The translations under genes and the position numbers were made by a program. Shown piece by piece: positions 8,657 to 17,206 of a DNA stretch of 64,000 nt; position 1 is the first letter of the stretch; each line of letters starts with the position of its first letter. Source of the stretch: Pseudomonas sp. FP2309 (GTDB lineage Bacteria > Pseudomonadota > Gammaproteobacteria > Pseudomonadales > Pseudomonadaceae); NCBI RefSeq assembly GCF_030687575.1, contig NZ_CP117439.1:1116001-1180000 (forward strand), in the 5' to 3' direction. The notes below the pieces were generated by a model. The model was not told the origin of the DNA. It worked only from the letters and a program-made list of their open reading frames with translations, and made no database searches.

Positions 8657-9604
8657 ATGCCCCGACCTCTTCATGGCCAGACGTATGTCTGGCTGCACGT
8701 GTTTTCCTGCGCCGCACGGCATCTGTCGTTCACCCGTTGCGCCGAAGAACTGCACATCACGCCGGGGGCGGTGAGCCAGCAAATACGTCAATTGGAGGAG
8801 CGATTGGGCTTGCGCCTGTTCCATCGACGGGCGCGGGGTGTGGAGCTGAGTGCCGAGGGGCAACGGTTGGCGGCAACGGTGGGCGAGGCCTACGGCAGCA
8901 TCGATGCGCAGTTGCAGCGGCTCGACGCGGGAATGATCAGCGGCACCTTGCGCCTGCGCTCGATTCCGTCCTTTCTGGGCAAGTGGCTGACCCCTAGATT
9001 GCCGCGCTTGCAGCAGCGCTTTCCGGACATCCAGTTGCGCATGGTCGCCGAGGACAGCAGCGTTGCGCTGCATGAGGGCGACTTCGACCTGGCGATCGAT
9101 CTCAACGACGGCAGCTACCCCGGCCTGTTATCCACAGCCCTGTTGGATGAGCAGATCTTCCCCGTGTGCGCGCCGAGCCTGCTGCGCGGTCGCCCTCCAT
9201 TGCATGGTCCGGCCGACCTCTCGCATTTCCCGCTGCTGCACGACATCACCGCCTGGCGTGGGAGTTATGAGTATGCCGAGTGGGAGTTTTACCTGAATGC
9301 CATCGGCTACCATGACGCCGACGTGCGCCGCGGGCACACCTTCAACCGCAATCACCTGACCATCGAAGCGGCGATCGCCGGCATGGGCGTGGCGATTGCA
9401 CGCCGTACCTTGCTCAACGATGAACTGGAGCGCGGCACCTTGATCGTGCCGTTTGGCCTCGCTGTGCCCAACCATAAACGCTATGTGCTGCTGTATGCGC
9501 CGGGCGCGCTGAACCATCCGGGCGTGCGGGCGGTGCATGACTGGCTGGTGGAGGAAGCGCGGATTTTTCGCGGTTTGCACCCCTTGGCAGAGGGGCAATT
9601 GTAA
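8657..9604 (+). CDS. LysR-family transcriptional regulator, GcvA-like
   Basis: A 315-residue regulator with an N-terminal winged helix-turn-helix around residues 5-65 (SFTRCAEELHITPGAVSQQI, then a RLFHRRARG wing). A type 2 periplasmic-binding-like effector domain follows. The wording of the HTH places it near GcvA-type LysR proteins. ATG 8657 is chosen because AGGA lies ten bases upstream and the product starts MPRPLHGQ, so the longer frame from 8591 is unlikely. The divergent neighbour is L-serine dehydratase. A dyad TTG-N11-CAA at 8564-8580 between them is a possible binding site, so serine or glycine metabolism is the likely target. Confidence 0.88.
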   Translation: MPRPLHGQTYVWLHVFSCAARHLSFTRCAEELHITPGAVSQQIRQLEERLGLRLFHRRARGVELSAEGQRLAATVGEAYGSIDAQLQRLDAGMISGTLRLRSIPSFLGKWLTPRLPRLQQRFPDIQLRMVAEDSSVALHEGDFDLAIDLNDGSYPGLLSTALLDEQIFPVCAPSLLRGRPPLHGPADLSHFPLLHDITAWRGSYEYAEWEFYLNAIGYHDADVRRGHTFNRNHLTIEAAIAGMGVAIARRTLLNDELERGTLIVPFGLAVPNHKRYVLLYAPGALNHPGVRAVHDWLVEEARIFRGLHPLAEGQL

Positions 9605-9816
9605 GGTTTGCGGGGCGTAAGAAGATGTAACCAACTCCCCACCCTAACAGCGTTTTTGCTTGTCGTCAGGCTTAATTTGTAATGTAGGATTTATCTTTGC
9701 AAAGGGGTTGAATTGTTCCTCTGGCTGCTCAATTGTGTAATCAAGAGGTCATGGTTTCACCGTCCCGGTGCCGCAGTTGTGACCTCTCGCGAGCTAGCTG
9801 AAATAAGGGAAGAACT

Positions 9817-10227
9817 ATGCAAATCCAAGTCAATAGCGATAACCATATTGAAAGCAGCATCCGACTGGAGGAGTGGGTACGTACTACCATTGAGAGCACG
9901 CTCGAACGTTATGAAGAGGACCTGACCCGCGTTGAGGTCTACCTGCGGGATGAGAACGGCGACAAGCCCGGTCCCCACGATTTAAGTTGCCGCCTGGAAG
10001 CACGGCCAAAGGGCCATCAAGCGATCTCGGTCCTGCACAAGGCCGATACCCTGGAGCAGGCGATTGACGGCGCAGCCACCAAGCTGGACCACGCGCTGGA
10101 ACATCTGTTTGGCAAACTGCAAGGCAAGCCTCGCGCTGCCGGGAAAAATCAGCCCATCAACAAAGTGAATGAAGACGCGCTGGAAGAGGAATTCCTGGAA
10201 AACGAAAACGCTGTGATCAACGGCTGA
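9817..10227 (+). CDS. HPF/RaiA-family ribosome-associated factor
   Basis: A 136-residue protein of the sigma-54 modulation/S30EA family, whose members bind the 30S subunit and promote ribosome hibernation or stabilise idle ribosomes. The first 110 residues show the family pattern: MQIQVNSDNHIESS, then ERYEEDLTRVEVYLRDENG, and a C-terminal helix TLEQAIDGAATKLDHALEHLFGK without cysteines. The tail is acidic (EEEFLENENA) and longer than in the short HPF of about 100 residues, but much shorter than long HPF. It stands alone and is followed by a strong terminator, so it is probably a second HPF-like gene, separate from the copy usually next to rpoN. Confidence 0.88.
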   Translation: MQIQVNSDNHIESSIRLEEWVRTTIESTLERYEEDLTRVEVYLRDENGDKPGPHDLSCRLEARPKGHQAISVLHKADTLEQAIDGAATKLDHALEHLFGKLQGKPRAAGKNQPINKVNEDALEEEFLENENAVING

Positions 10228-10246
10228 CCGCTTTTTCACTCCCTAC

Positions 10247-10276
10247 AAACGGGCCTGCAGATGCAGGCCCGTTTTC
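10247..10276 (+). terminator. rho-independent terminator after the HPF-like gene
   Basis: A perfect 11-bp GC-rich stem (ACGGGCCTGCA paired with TGCAGGCCCGT) with a tiny loop is flanked by A and T runs. It lies 20 bp after the HPF-like stop codon. Confidence 0.85.
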
Positions 10277-10389
10277 GTTCAGGGGCGTGGGAAAAAGTAC
10301 CCGAGCGCCAGCGCCAGCCCGCCCGCTCCCAGCGCTGTGCGATCGACGCGTTGGTGGCTGGCACCCCGTCTTGCCTGGCGGGGAACTGA

Positions 10390-12729
10390 TCAGAACGCGA
10401 TGGACGTCTGCACATACAGCGTGCGCGGCTCACCCACGTATTTGCCCTTGTTGTTGTCGTCGAACGAGCGCGTGAAGTACTGCTTGTTGAGGATGTTCTT
10501 CACGCCCACCGCCACATTCAAGTCCGACAGCTGCGGGCCGAAGTCGTAGGCGGCGCGGCTGCTGAACAGCATGTAGCCGGGGATGCGCCCGTTGGCACCG
10601 TCGGCGCTCTCAGCCCTGGTGTTGGCGTTATCGGCGAACTGGCTGCTCTGGTAGCTGCTGTCCAGATTGAGCTTCCAGCGGCCTTCGGTGTAACCCACGC
10701 CGAGGGTGCCTTTGTGCTTGGACGAGAAGGGCACGCGGTTGCCTTTGTTCGGGCCGTCTTCGCGGATGGTCGCGTCAACGTAGGCGTAGCTGGCGTACAC
10801 ATCAAAGCCCGCCAATGCCGGGCTCAAGCCGTCGAGCGCATAGTTGACGCTGGTCTCTATGCCTTGATGGCGGGTCTCGCCACGGGCGATCACCGAGTCA
10901 TTGGTCTGGTTGCTCTCGTACTGGTTGTCGAAATTGATCAGGAACGCGCCGATTTCTGCACGCAGGGTGCCGTCGTCGTATCGCGTGCCCAGTTCCCAGG
11001 TGCGGGCTTTCTCCGGTTTCACTTCGCCACTGGTCACGCGGTTAGGCATCTGGCTGTACTGCACGCTGCCGAACGAACCTTCGGTGTTGGCGTAGAGGTT
11101 CCAGTCGTCCGTCAGGTGGTACAGCACGTTCAAGGCAGGCAGGGCGGTGTTGTAATCGCCTTTGTATTTGACGTTGCTCAGGTTGTTGGTCTGCTGGGAC
11201 TCGATCATCTCGTAGCGAATGCCCGGCGTGATGGTCCACTTGCCGATATCAATACGGTCGTCGACGAAGAACGCATTGGCTTCGGTGCCGCCACGGGTGT
11301 CGCGGTCGTTGCGGCTGTCAGTCGTGGGGATTTGCTGGTTGTTTGCCGAAATTGGCGCGCGGTAGCGCAGTTCGTGCCCGGCCTCGTTGATGTAGCGGTA
11401 GCCCACGCCGACTTCATGGCTGGTCGACCCCAGGTCAAAGCCTTGGGCAAAGCGGGTTTCCAGGCCGCGCACCCAATACTCGCGGGGCGACAGCGAGAGG
11501 AATGTGCCCTGGTCCAGGTAGCCGCTGCGCAGGGTTTTGGTGAAGAAACTGTTGACGGTGAATTCGCGGCGGTCCTGTTCATAGCGATAGCCGACGTTGA
11601 ACATCGTGCGGCGGCCCCAGAACTTGTCGTAGGGCCGGGTGGACTGGTAAGGGTCGGCTTTGTAGTCCGCCACATTCAAGCCGCCGGGCATATCGGCCTG
11701 GCCTTCGTAGTACTGCGCCATGGCGTTGAAGCTGTTGGCGTCGTCGAGCTGGTATTTGCCCTTGAGGATCAAATCATCGATGCGCGTGTCGCTGCGCTCG
11801 CGCCAGTCGCCGCCACGGGTGCCGGAGTACAGAATCGCACCACCCAGGCCATTGTCGGCCGTACCGCCGGCCAACAGGTTACCGGTGGTCTTGAAGCCGT
11901 CATGGCTGGAGGATGGGCTGGTTTCAGTCTGCAGGCCGCCTTTGACGGTGGGGGCATCCGGAATCGCACGGGTCACAAAGTTGACCACGCCACCGACGTT
12001 CTGCGGGCCATAACGCACGGCGCCGCCGCCGCGAACCACGTCTACGGCATCCATGTTGCCCATGCTGATCGGCGCGAAGGACAACTGCGGCTGGCCGTAC
12101 GGCGCGAAGGGCACCGGGATGCCGTCCATCAGTACCGTGGAGCGCGAGGCCAGGCGCGGGTTGAGGCCGCGAATGCCGAAGTTCAGTGCCATGTCGTGGC
12201 TGCCGGTGCCGTTGTTGTCCGGGGCGTTGACGCCGGGGATGCGGTTGAGCACGTCCCGGGCCTGGGTGGCGCCCTGGCGTTCGAATGCTTCGCGACGGAT
12301 CACATCGCGGGCGCCGGGGTGTTCGAACACATTGGTTTGCGCGGCATCGCCGAGCCAGTCGCCGACCACGCTGGACGTGGCCAGCTCGACCGCGGCAGGC
12401 GCGTTTGCCGGCTGCAGGCTGTAGGCGTTGTCGCCTTCGGCGCGGGCTTGCAGGCCGGTGCCTTCCAGCAGTTTTTGCAGGCCTTCGGCGGCGCTGTAAT
12501 TGCCGGACAACCCACGGCTTTGCAGGCCGGCCGTGACGTCGGAGCCGAAGGAAATCAACACGCCAGCTTCGCGGCCGAACTGGTTCAGGGCGGCCTCGAG
12601 GGTGGTGGGCGCAATGTGATAGGGCTTGGCATCGGCCGCCATCACAGGCGGCAGTACCGCGAAACTGAGGCTGGCGCCCAGTAACAGTTGGCGCAAGGTG
12701 CGGGCGATGAGGGTCGGCTGCTGGGGCAT
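10390..12729 (-). CDS. fecA: TonB-dependent ferric citrate-type receptor with signalling domain
   Basis: An outer-membrane receptor of 779 residues that imports a ferric chelate and also signals through FecR. Residues 1-32 form a signal peptide (ending VMA). A secretin/TonB short N-terminal (STN) signalling domain follows (PYHIAPTTLEAALNQFGREA), then the plug with NFGIRGLNPRLASRSTVLMD and YGPQNVGGVVNFVTRAIP. These plug strings closely follow E. coli FecA. The C-terminus ends in an aromatic residue as beta-barrels do. ATG 12729 directly precedes the signal peptide; a GTG at 12780 would add 17 unlikely residues. It follows fecI and fecR in the classic order. Confidence 0.9.
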   Translation of the reverse strand: MPQQPTLIARTLRQLLLGASLSFAVLPPVMAADAKPYHIAPTTLEAALNQFGREAGVLISFGSDVTAGLQSRGLSGNYSAAEGLQKLLEGTGLQARAEGDNAYSLQPANAPAAVELATSSVVGDWLGDAAQTNVFEHPGARDVIRREAFERQGATQARDVLNRIPGVNAPDNNGTGSHDMALNFGIRGLNPRLASRSTVLMDGIPVPFAPYGQPQLSFAPISMGNMDAVDVVRGGGAVRYGPQNVGGVVNFVTRAIPDAPTVKGGLQTETSPSSSHDGFKTTGNLLAGGTADNGLGGAILYSGTRGGDWRERSDTRIDDLILKGKYQLDDANSFNAMAQYYEGQADMPGGLNVADYKADPYQSTRPYDKFWGRRTMFNVGYRYEQDRREFTVNSFFTKTLRSGYLDQGTFLSLSPREYWVRGLETRFAQGFDLGSTSHEVGVGYRYINEAGHELRYRAPISANNQQIPTTDSRNDRDTRGGTEANAFFVDDRIDIGKWTITPGIRYEMIESQQTNNLSNVKYKGDYNTALPALNVLYHLTDDWNLYANTEGSFGSVQYSQMPNRVTSGEVKPEKARTWELGTRYDDGTLRAEIGAFLINFDNQYESNQTNDSVIARGETRHQGIETSVNYALDGLSPALAGFDVYASYAYVDATIREDGPNKGNRVPFSSKHKGTLGVGYTEGRWKLNLDSSYQSSQFADNANTRAESADGANGRIPGYMLFSSRAAYDFGPQLSDLNVAVGVKNILNKQYFTRSFDDNNKGKYVGEPRTLYVQTSIAF

Positions 12730-12820
12730 GAAGAGCGGTCCTGAGAAGGAAGGGTCAAGGTGGCTTTCCTTCTCTGTCACGCGAGGTTTGGAAAACGGCT
12801 CACATTGTTCAAAGTTAATT

Positions 12821-13762
12821 TCAGGCGCGTGCCTGCACGGTGACCCAGTAACGGGTAAAGCGCCGTACTTTCACCGGCAGACTGACTTCCAGCAGGTCAA
12901 GAATGCGCTCGCTGTCGTCCAGCGGGTAACTGCCGGAGATCAGCAGGTTGGCCACGTGCGGGTCGCAATTGAGCTGCCCGCGACGATAGCGGCCGAGTTC
13001 GCCGAGGAAGTCTTCCAGGCGCATGTGCGCGGCCACGAGCATGCCGTCGGCCCAGGCGCCGCTGTTGGCATCGGTGGGGCGCGGGGTGTCCCAGCCTTTG
13101 CGGGTGAAATTGACCTGGCGCGCGGCCTCGACCGTCAGTGGCAGGCCGCTGTAGGTGTTGGGCATGACGTCGACGTGGCCGTCGAGTACCGCCAGTTGCG
13201 TGTGATCGCGAAACTGACGCACATTCAGGCGCGCCGCCTGGCTGCTCAGCAAGCCTTGCCCGGTGAGCACGTGCAGCGGTGCGGTGCCGGCGATGCCGCT
13301 GAGCATGATCTCGCCTTCAAGCAGGCGGATCAGCCGCTGCCGGCCGTCGAAGTGCACATCCACCGCGCTGCCGGTATTGAGCTGCAATTGACTGCCATCG
13401 GCCAATTGCACCTTGCGCCGCTGGCCCACCGGGCTGCGGTAGTCGGCGGTCAACGGCGGCAGGATATGTTGCTGGCGCAGGCTCCAGGCCGCGGCGGAAC
13501 CGGCGCCAAGGATCAGCAGCAACTTCAGCGCCTGGCGTCGGCTGGTGGTGGTCGGCGCGTTCAACGCCGCGTGAGCCAGGGGCGAGGGCATGCCACGCAG
13601 GCGGCTGTTGACGCGCTGGATGTGGTCCCAGGCGCGCTGGTGTTCGCTGTGGGCATTCAGCCAATGTTGCCAGGCGGCCTGCTGGCGCGGGTTGAGCGCG
13701 CCTTGCTGCATTTCCATCAGCCAGTGCACGGCTTGTTCGGCAACCTGGGTCGAGATGTTCAT
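12821..13762 (-). CDS. fecR: FecR-family anti-sigma factor/signal transducer
   Basis: A 313-residue inner-membrane protein that relays the state of the TonB receptor to the sigma factor. The N-terminal cytoplasmic segment shows the FecR N-domain pattern (AVHWLMEMQQG and WQHWLNAHSEHQRAWDHI). A single membrane helix lies near residues 77-96 (LKLLLILGAGSAAAWSL). The periplasmic FecR domain follows (SPVGQRRKVQLADGSQLQLN, LLEGEIMLSG). The gene overlaps fecI by four bases and precedes fecA by about 90 bp. Confidence 0.9.
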   Translation of the reverse strand: MNISTQVAEQAVHWLMEMQQGALNPRQQAAWQHWLNAHSEHQRAWDHIQRVNSRLRGMPSPLAHAALNAPTTTSRRQALKLLLILGAGSAAAWSLRQQHILPPLTADYRSPVGQRRKVQLADGSQLQLNTGSAVDVHFDGRQRLIRLLEGEIMLSGIAGTAPLHVLTGQGLLSSQAARLNVRQFRDHTQLAVLDGHVDVMPNTYSGLPLTVEAARQVNFTRKGWDTPRPTDANSGAWADGMLVAAHMRLEDFLGELGRYRRGQLNCDPHVANLLISGSYPLDDSERILDLLEVSLPVKVRRFTRYWVTVQARA

Positions 13763-14247
13763 AGGGCAAAGTAGCAGCGCATGGCGGCTTTATGCAGGTG
13801 GCGTTTGACGGTGGCGATGGAAATGCCCAGCTCGGCGCCGATTTGCGCGTAGGTCAGCCCGTCGAGTTGGGCCAGCAGGAAGGCGCGTTTGACCGGGATG
13901 GGCAAACCGTCGAGCAGTTGGTCCAGCTCCACCAGGGTTTGCAGAATGATCGCGCGCTCTTCTTCGGACGGCGCCACGTGTTCAGGCATCTGCGTCAGGG
14001 CATCGAGGTAGGCGCGCTCCAGATCCTGGCGGCGGTAGAAGTTGTACAGCACTCGCTTGGCGACGGTGGTGAGAAAGGCGCGCGGTTCGACCAAGGTGGG
14101 CGCTTCGCGGGCGGTGAGTACGCGGATGAACGTGTCTTGCGCCAGGTCTGCGGCGCTTTCCGGGCAGCCGAGTTTGCGTCGCAACCAGCCGGTGAGCCAG
14201 TGGTGATGGTCGTTGTACAAAACTTCGACGGTGTTGGACACGCTCAA
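13759..14247 (-). CDS. fecI: FecI-type ECF sigma factor
   Basis: An iron-starvation ECF sigma factor that directs RNA polymerase to fecA. Region 2 is seen in LRRKLGCPESAADLAQDTFIRV. Region 4 contains AFLLAQLDGLTYAQIGAELGISIATVKRHL. I chose TTG 14247 because GCGGAG lies eight bases upstream and the product of 162 residues starts LSVSNTVEVLYNDHHHW, close to the FecI norm. An in-frame ATG at 14349 would add 34 residues without family character but cannot be excluded. A Fur-box-like sequence lies at 14367-14381, upstream of either start. Confidence 0.88.
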   Translation of the reverse strand: MSVSNTVEVLYNDHHHWLTGWLRRKLGCPESAADLAQDTFIRVLTAREAPTLVEPRAFLTTVAKRVLYNFYRRQDLERAYLDALTQMPEHVAPSEEERAIILQTLVELDQLLDGLPIPVKRAFLLAQLDGLTYAQIGAELGISIATVKRHLHKAAMRCYFAL

Positions 14248-14366
14248 CGCAAACACTCCGCAAGTATCGGCATGCTTCAGAGAACAAGAATTGTTCGCAT
14301 TGTAGGGGGCGTGGTCCGGTTCGGCAATGCGCCAAGGCAGGTGATTCATCCGTTCTTTTTTGCTTA

Positions 14367-14381
14367 TGAGAATATTTATCA
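14367..14381. promoter_or_regulatory. Fur-box-like operator between fecI and the DUF3649-PepSY operon
   Basis: TGAGAATATTTATCA matches the 7-1-7 Fur consensus TGATAATnATTATCA at 12 of 14 defined positions. It sits between two divergent iron-related transcription units, 37 bp before the DUF3649 start and about 120 bp before fecI, so it could repress both when iron is plentiful. Confidence 0.6.
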
Positions 14382-14417
14382 TTAATATCGCGGGCTGATT
14401 AACCTGGCGCCTCCCGC

Positions 14418-14720
14418 ATGAAGAGCAAACCCTCACTGCCGCTTGCCTATCGTTTCGCCGTGACCTCGCGCGTGTTGGCCGCGGTGATTGGCGGTTACCT
14501 GATGGCGTCCCTGGCCAGTGTCTGCCTGGCGCTGTGGCTGCCGGCCGCACGCGTTGACGCGGTAATCATCGGGATGATGAGTTCGTTTGTGTTCTACCTG
14601 CTGGCGGCGTTGTGGTGCTTTGCCTGCCGTACGGCGTGGCGCGCCTGGGTGGGCGTGCTGTTGCCCAGCGCAGCGTTCGCCACCCTGGCGGGTGTCGGTC
14701 TTTGGATGACGCGCACATGA
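14418..14720 (+). CDS. DUF3649 inner-membrane protein, iron-uptake associated
   Basis: A 100-residue protein with three hydrophobic helices (about residues 18-40, 48-68 and 76-96), typical of the DUF3649 family. These proteins recur in front of PepSY-associated membrane proteins in iron-regulated operons of Pseudomonas. The stop overlaps the next start as ATGA, so the two are translationally coupled. The biochemical role is unknown; a helper in periplasmic iron-siderophore reduction is a reasonable inference from context. Confidence 0.8.
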   Translation: MKSKPSLPLAYRFAVTSRVLAAVIGGYLMASLASVCLALWLPAARVDAVIIGMMSSFVFYLLAALWCFACRTAWRAWVGVLLPSAAFATLAGVGLWMTRT

Positions 14721-16291
14721 AAGAGGGATTCCGCCAATCCATGGCCTGGTTGCACACCTGGGCCGGATTGATCTTCGGCTGGCTGCTGTTCGCGATTTTT
14801 CTTACGGGCACCCTGGCCTATTTCAAAGATGAGACCAGCCATTGGATGCAGCCCGAAGTGGTCGCCCACCCGTTGGACGATGCGCGCAGCCTCAGCGTCG
14901 CGCAACACTACCTGCAGCAAGTTGCGCCGAGCGCTGCGCGCTGGTTTATCACCCTGCCGGACAGACGTAACCCTGGCCTGTCGGTGATGTGGCAAAACAA
15001 GGTCGACCCCGGCAAGCGCGGTGATTTCACGCGTAAAACCCTCGACCCCGTCAGCGGGAAAGCCGTAGAAGCCCGCGCAAGCATGGGCGGGGAATTCTTC
15101 TATCGCTTCCACTTCCAGCTGCAAATGCCCTATCCCTGGGGCCGCTGGCTATCGACTATCGCGGCGATGGTTATGTTCGTCGCGCTGATCACCGGCATCA
15201 TCACCCACAAGAAAATCTTCAAGGACTTTTTCACCTTCCGTCCCCGCAAAGGCCAGCGTTCCTGGCTCGATGGGCATAACGCGGTGGGCGTCCTGGTGCT
15301 GCCGTTTCACCTGATGATCACCTTCAGCAGCCTGGTGATCTTTATGACAATGGTGATGCCGGCGCCGATCCTCGCCGCCTACGACGGTAATAGCCGCGCC
15401 TTCTTCAGTGAGCTTTTCCCCGCCAGCAACAATGCGCCGGCGCAGGGTTCACCGGGCAAGTTGCTGCCGCTGCTGCCGATGTACGAGCAAGCGCGGGCGC
15501 AGTGGGCGGGTGGGCATGTGGGGCGTATCGCCGTGAATAATCCGAGTGATGTGAACGCCTCCGTCAATGTGTCCCGCGCCGGATCCGACAACGTGGTGCA
15601 TGACTTCGGCAGCGTGGTGCAATTCAACGGCACCACCGGTGAGTTGTTGCGGATCAGCGGTGAAGCATCGCTGCCGACGCTCGTCGCAGGCAGCTTCTTC
15701 GGCCTGCACATGGGCCATTTCGCCGGGCCGGTATTGCGCTGGCTGTACTTTATCTGCGGCCTGGCGGGCACGGCGATGATCGGCACCGGGCTGGTGATCT
15801 GGCTGGGCAAACGTCAACTCAAGCACGCAAAAACGGCAGTGATGCCGTTTGAGCTGCGGCTGGTGGAAGTGCTCAACATCGCCAGCATGTCTGGACTGCT
15901 GATCGCCATCGCAGCGTTCTTCTGGACTAACCGCCTGCTGCCGGAGAGCTTCGCCGCGCGTTCCGACTGGGAAGTGCAGAGCTTCTTTATCGTCTGGGGC
16001 CTGAGCCTGGTGCACGCGATGCTGCGCCGGGGTCGCCGAGCGTGGGTCGAACAATTGAGTGTTGGTGCGCTGCTGTTCATGGCGGTGCCCGTGCTCAATG
16101 CCCTGACCACCGATCAACACATGGGCGTTTCACTGGCCCGGGGGGACTGGACCATGGCCGGTTTCGACCTGACATGCCTGACCAGCGGCGTGTTCCTCGC
16201 CTGGGCCGCCTGGAAGATGCAGCAGCGCGTGGCGCCTCGGTCCAAGGCGCACCGGGCGGACGCACTCAACCTCAAGCAGGAGGCGCACTGA
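14717..16291 (+). CDS. PepSY-associated transmembrane protein (iron-siderophore reductase-like)
   Basis: A 524-residue inner-membrane protein. The first helix follows a FRQSMAWLHTWAGLIFGWLL stretch. The periplasmic PepSY-type domains carry the family signature histidines in YRFHFQLQ and GHNAVGVLVLPFHL. More helices follow (TIAAMVMFVALITGII, and GLHMGHFAGPVLRWLYFICG). The family includes FpvG and FoxB, which help reduce or release iron from siderophores in the periplasm. Start ATG 14717 overlaps the DUF3649 stop. A DUF3325 gene begins directly at the stop codon, completing a recurrent three-gene iron unit. Confidence 0.85.
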   Translation: MKEGFRQSMAWLHTWAGLIFGWLLFAIFLTGTLAYFKDETSHWMQPEVVAHPLDDARSLSVAQHYLQQVAPSAARWFITLPDRRNPGLSVMWQNKVDPGKRGDFTRKTLDPVSGKAVEARASMGGEFFYRFHFQLQMPYPWGRWLSTIAAMVMFVALITGIITHKKIFKDFFTFRPRKGQRSWLDGHNAVGVLVLPFHLMITFSSLVIFMTMVMPAPILAAYDGNSRAFFSELFPASNNAPAQGSPGKLLPLLPMYEQARAQWAGGHVGRIAVNNPSDVNASVNVSRAGSDNVVHDFGSVVQFNGTTGELLRISGEASLPTLVAGSFFGLHMGHFAGPVLRWLYFICGLAGTAMIGTGLVIWLGKRQLKHAKTAVMPFELRLVEVLNIASMSGLLIAIAAFFWTNRLLPESFAARSDWEVQSFFIVWGLSLVHAMLRRGRRAWVEQLSVGALLFMAVPVLNALTTDQHMGVSLARGDWTMAGFDLTCLTSGVFLAWAAWKMQQRVAPRSKAHRADALNLKQEAH

Positions 16292-16618
16292 ATGCTGCTC
16301 GCGCTGCTGATGTGCTACGCCGGGTTTACCGCGTTGTGCCTGGGCACCGATCGCCACCATGGTGAACTGCTGCGCAGCAAGCCATCGCCGCGTCGACGTC
16401 TGGGGTTGCGAGCGGCGGGGTGGTTGTTGCTGACCGTTGCGATCTGGCCGGCGGTGAGCGCGGCCGGCTGGGGCCTGGGCCTGGTGCACTGGTGCGCGGT
16501 ATTGATGCTCAGCGCGCTGCTGCTGGTGCTGTTGTTGCCGTATCGGCCACGGCTGGCCTTGATCCTGGCGGGTGTCGGCCTGCTGGCAAGTCCCGTTGCG
16601 GCGTTCGCCACCCTCTGA
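16292..16618 (+). CDS. DUF3325 membrane protein
   Basis: A 108-residue protein with a short N-terminal helix and three further hydrophobic segments. The CLGTDRHHGELL stretch is characteristic of DUF3325 proteins that accompany PepSY-associated iron genes. The ATG abuts the preceding TGA, so it is part of the same operon. The function of the family is not known. Confidence 0.78.
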   Translation: MLLALLMCYAGFTALCLGTDRHHGELLRSKPSPRRRLGLRAAGWLLLTVAIWPAVSAAGWGLGLVHWCAVLMLSALLLVLLLPYRPRLALILAGVGLLASPVAAFATL

Positions 16619-16627
16619 GCCCCTGCC

Positions 16628-17206
16628 ATGATGACCATGACCCCACCCGAATCCGAGGACAGCCCACAGGCTGAAGCGGCGGGTGGGCGTGCGCATTTTT
16701 TGCAGGTATTTTTGTCCCAGCGCTCGCAAATGGAAGCCTTGGTGAGTCGACGTGTGGGCTGTCGCGCCACGGCCGCCGACCTGGTACAGGACCTGTTCCT
16801 GCGTTTCTGGCGTCGGCCGCTGGTGCAAGTCGAAGAGCTCAGTACCTACCTGCTGCGCTGTGCTGGCAATATCGCCATCGACCACCTGCGCAGTGAAGGC
16901 GCCCGGGCGCGCAGCAGCGAAGGCTGGTTGCCCGAGCAGCAGGACAACCAAGGCTCCGAACCCCAGGCCGCGCTGGAAGCGGGCAACGATTTGCGCCATG
17001 TGGAAGCCGCCTTGCGCAGCCTGCCGGAACGCACCCGCCAGATTTTCCTGCTCAACCGCATCCACGGCCGCAAGTACGCGCAAATCGCCAAGGCCATGGG
17101 CCTGTCCCAAAGTGCCGTGGAAAAACATATGATGCGTGCCCTCGAAGCCTGCAAGGCCAGCCTTCGTGAGCCATCGCCCCCACGCACGCCAGGGAAAGCA
17201 CCGTGA
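16628..17206 (+). CDS. second FecI-like ECF sigma factor
   Basis: A 192-residue sigma factor with region 2 (VGCRATAADLVQDLFLRFWR) and region 4 (LPERTRQIFLLNRIHGRKYAQIAKAMGLSQSAVEKHMMRAL), including the KYAQIA and SAVEKH strings common in iron-starvation sigma factors. It is longer than the fecI product at its N-terminus. It follows the DUF3649-PepSY-DUF3325 unit by nine bases and overlaps the next FecR gene by four. No TonB receptor gene follows, so its target receptor must lie elsewhere, or it acts on fecA or the upstream unit. Confidence 0.88.
   Translation: MMTMTPPESEDSPQAEAAGGRAHFLQVFLSQRSQMEALVSRRVGCRATAADLVQDLFLRFWRRPLVQVEELSTYLLRCAGNIAIDHLRSEGARARSSEGWLPEQQDNQGSEPQAALEAGNDLRHVEAALRSLPERTRQIFLLNRIHGRKYAQIAKAMGLSQSAVEKHMMRALEACKASLREPSPPRTPGKAP

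Noticed and set aside
9131..9139. Isolated TTATCCACA in the LysR gene as a DnaA site
   Set aside because: It is a single copy inside a coding sequence and has no partner, so chance is the simpler explanation.
10277..10389. Possible small membrane protein tail (LGAGGLALALGYFFP) after fecA
   Set aside because: It is only open in the fecA frame after its stop and has no start codon or ribosome binding site.
10714..12684. Long plus-strand frame opposite fecA
   Set aside because: It is an antisense shadow caused by the high GC of fecA, with composition typical of such frames, and the fecA frame has clear domains. The same holds for long frames opposite valS, pepA, lepA, lon and gcd.
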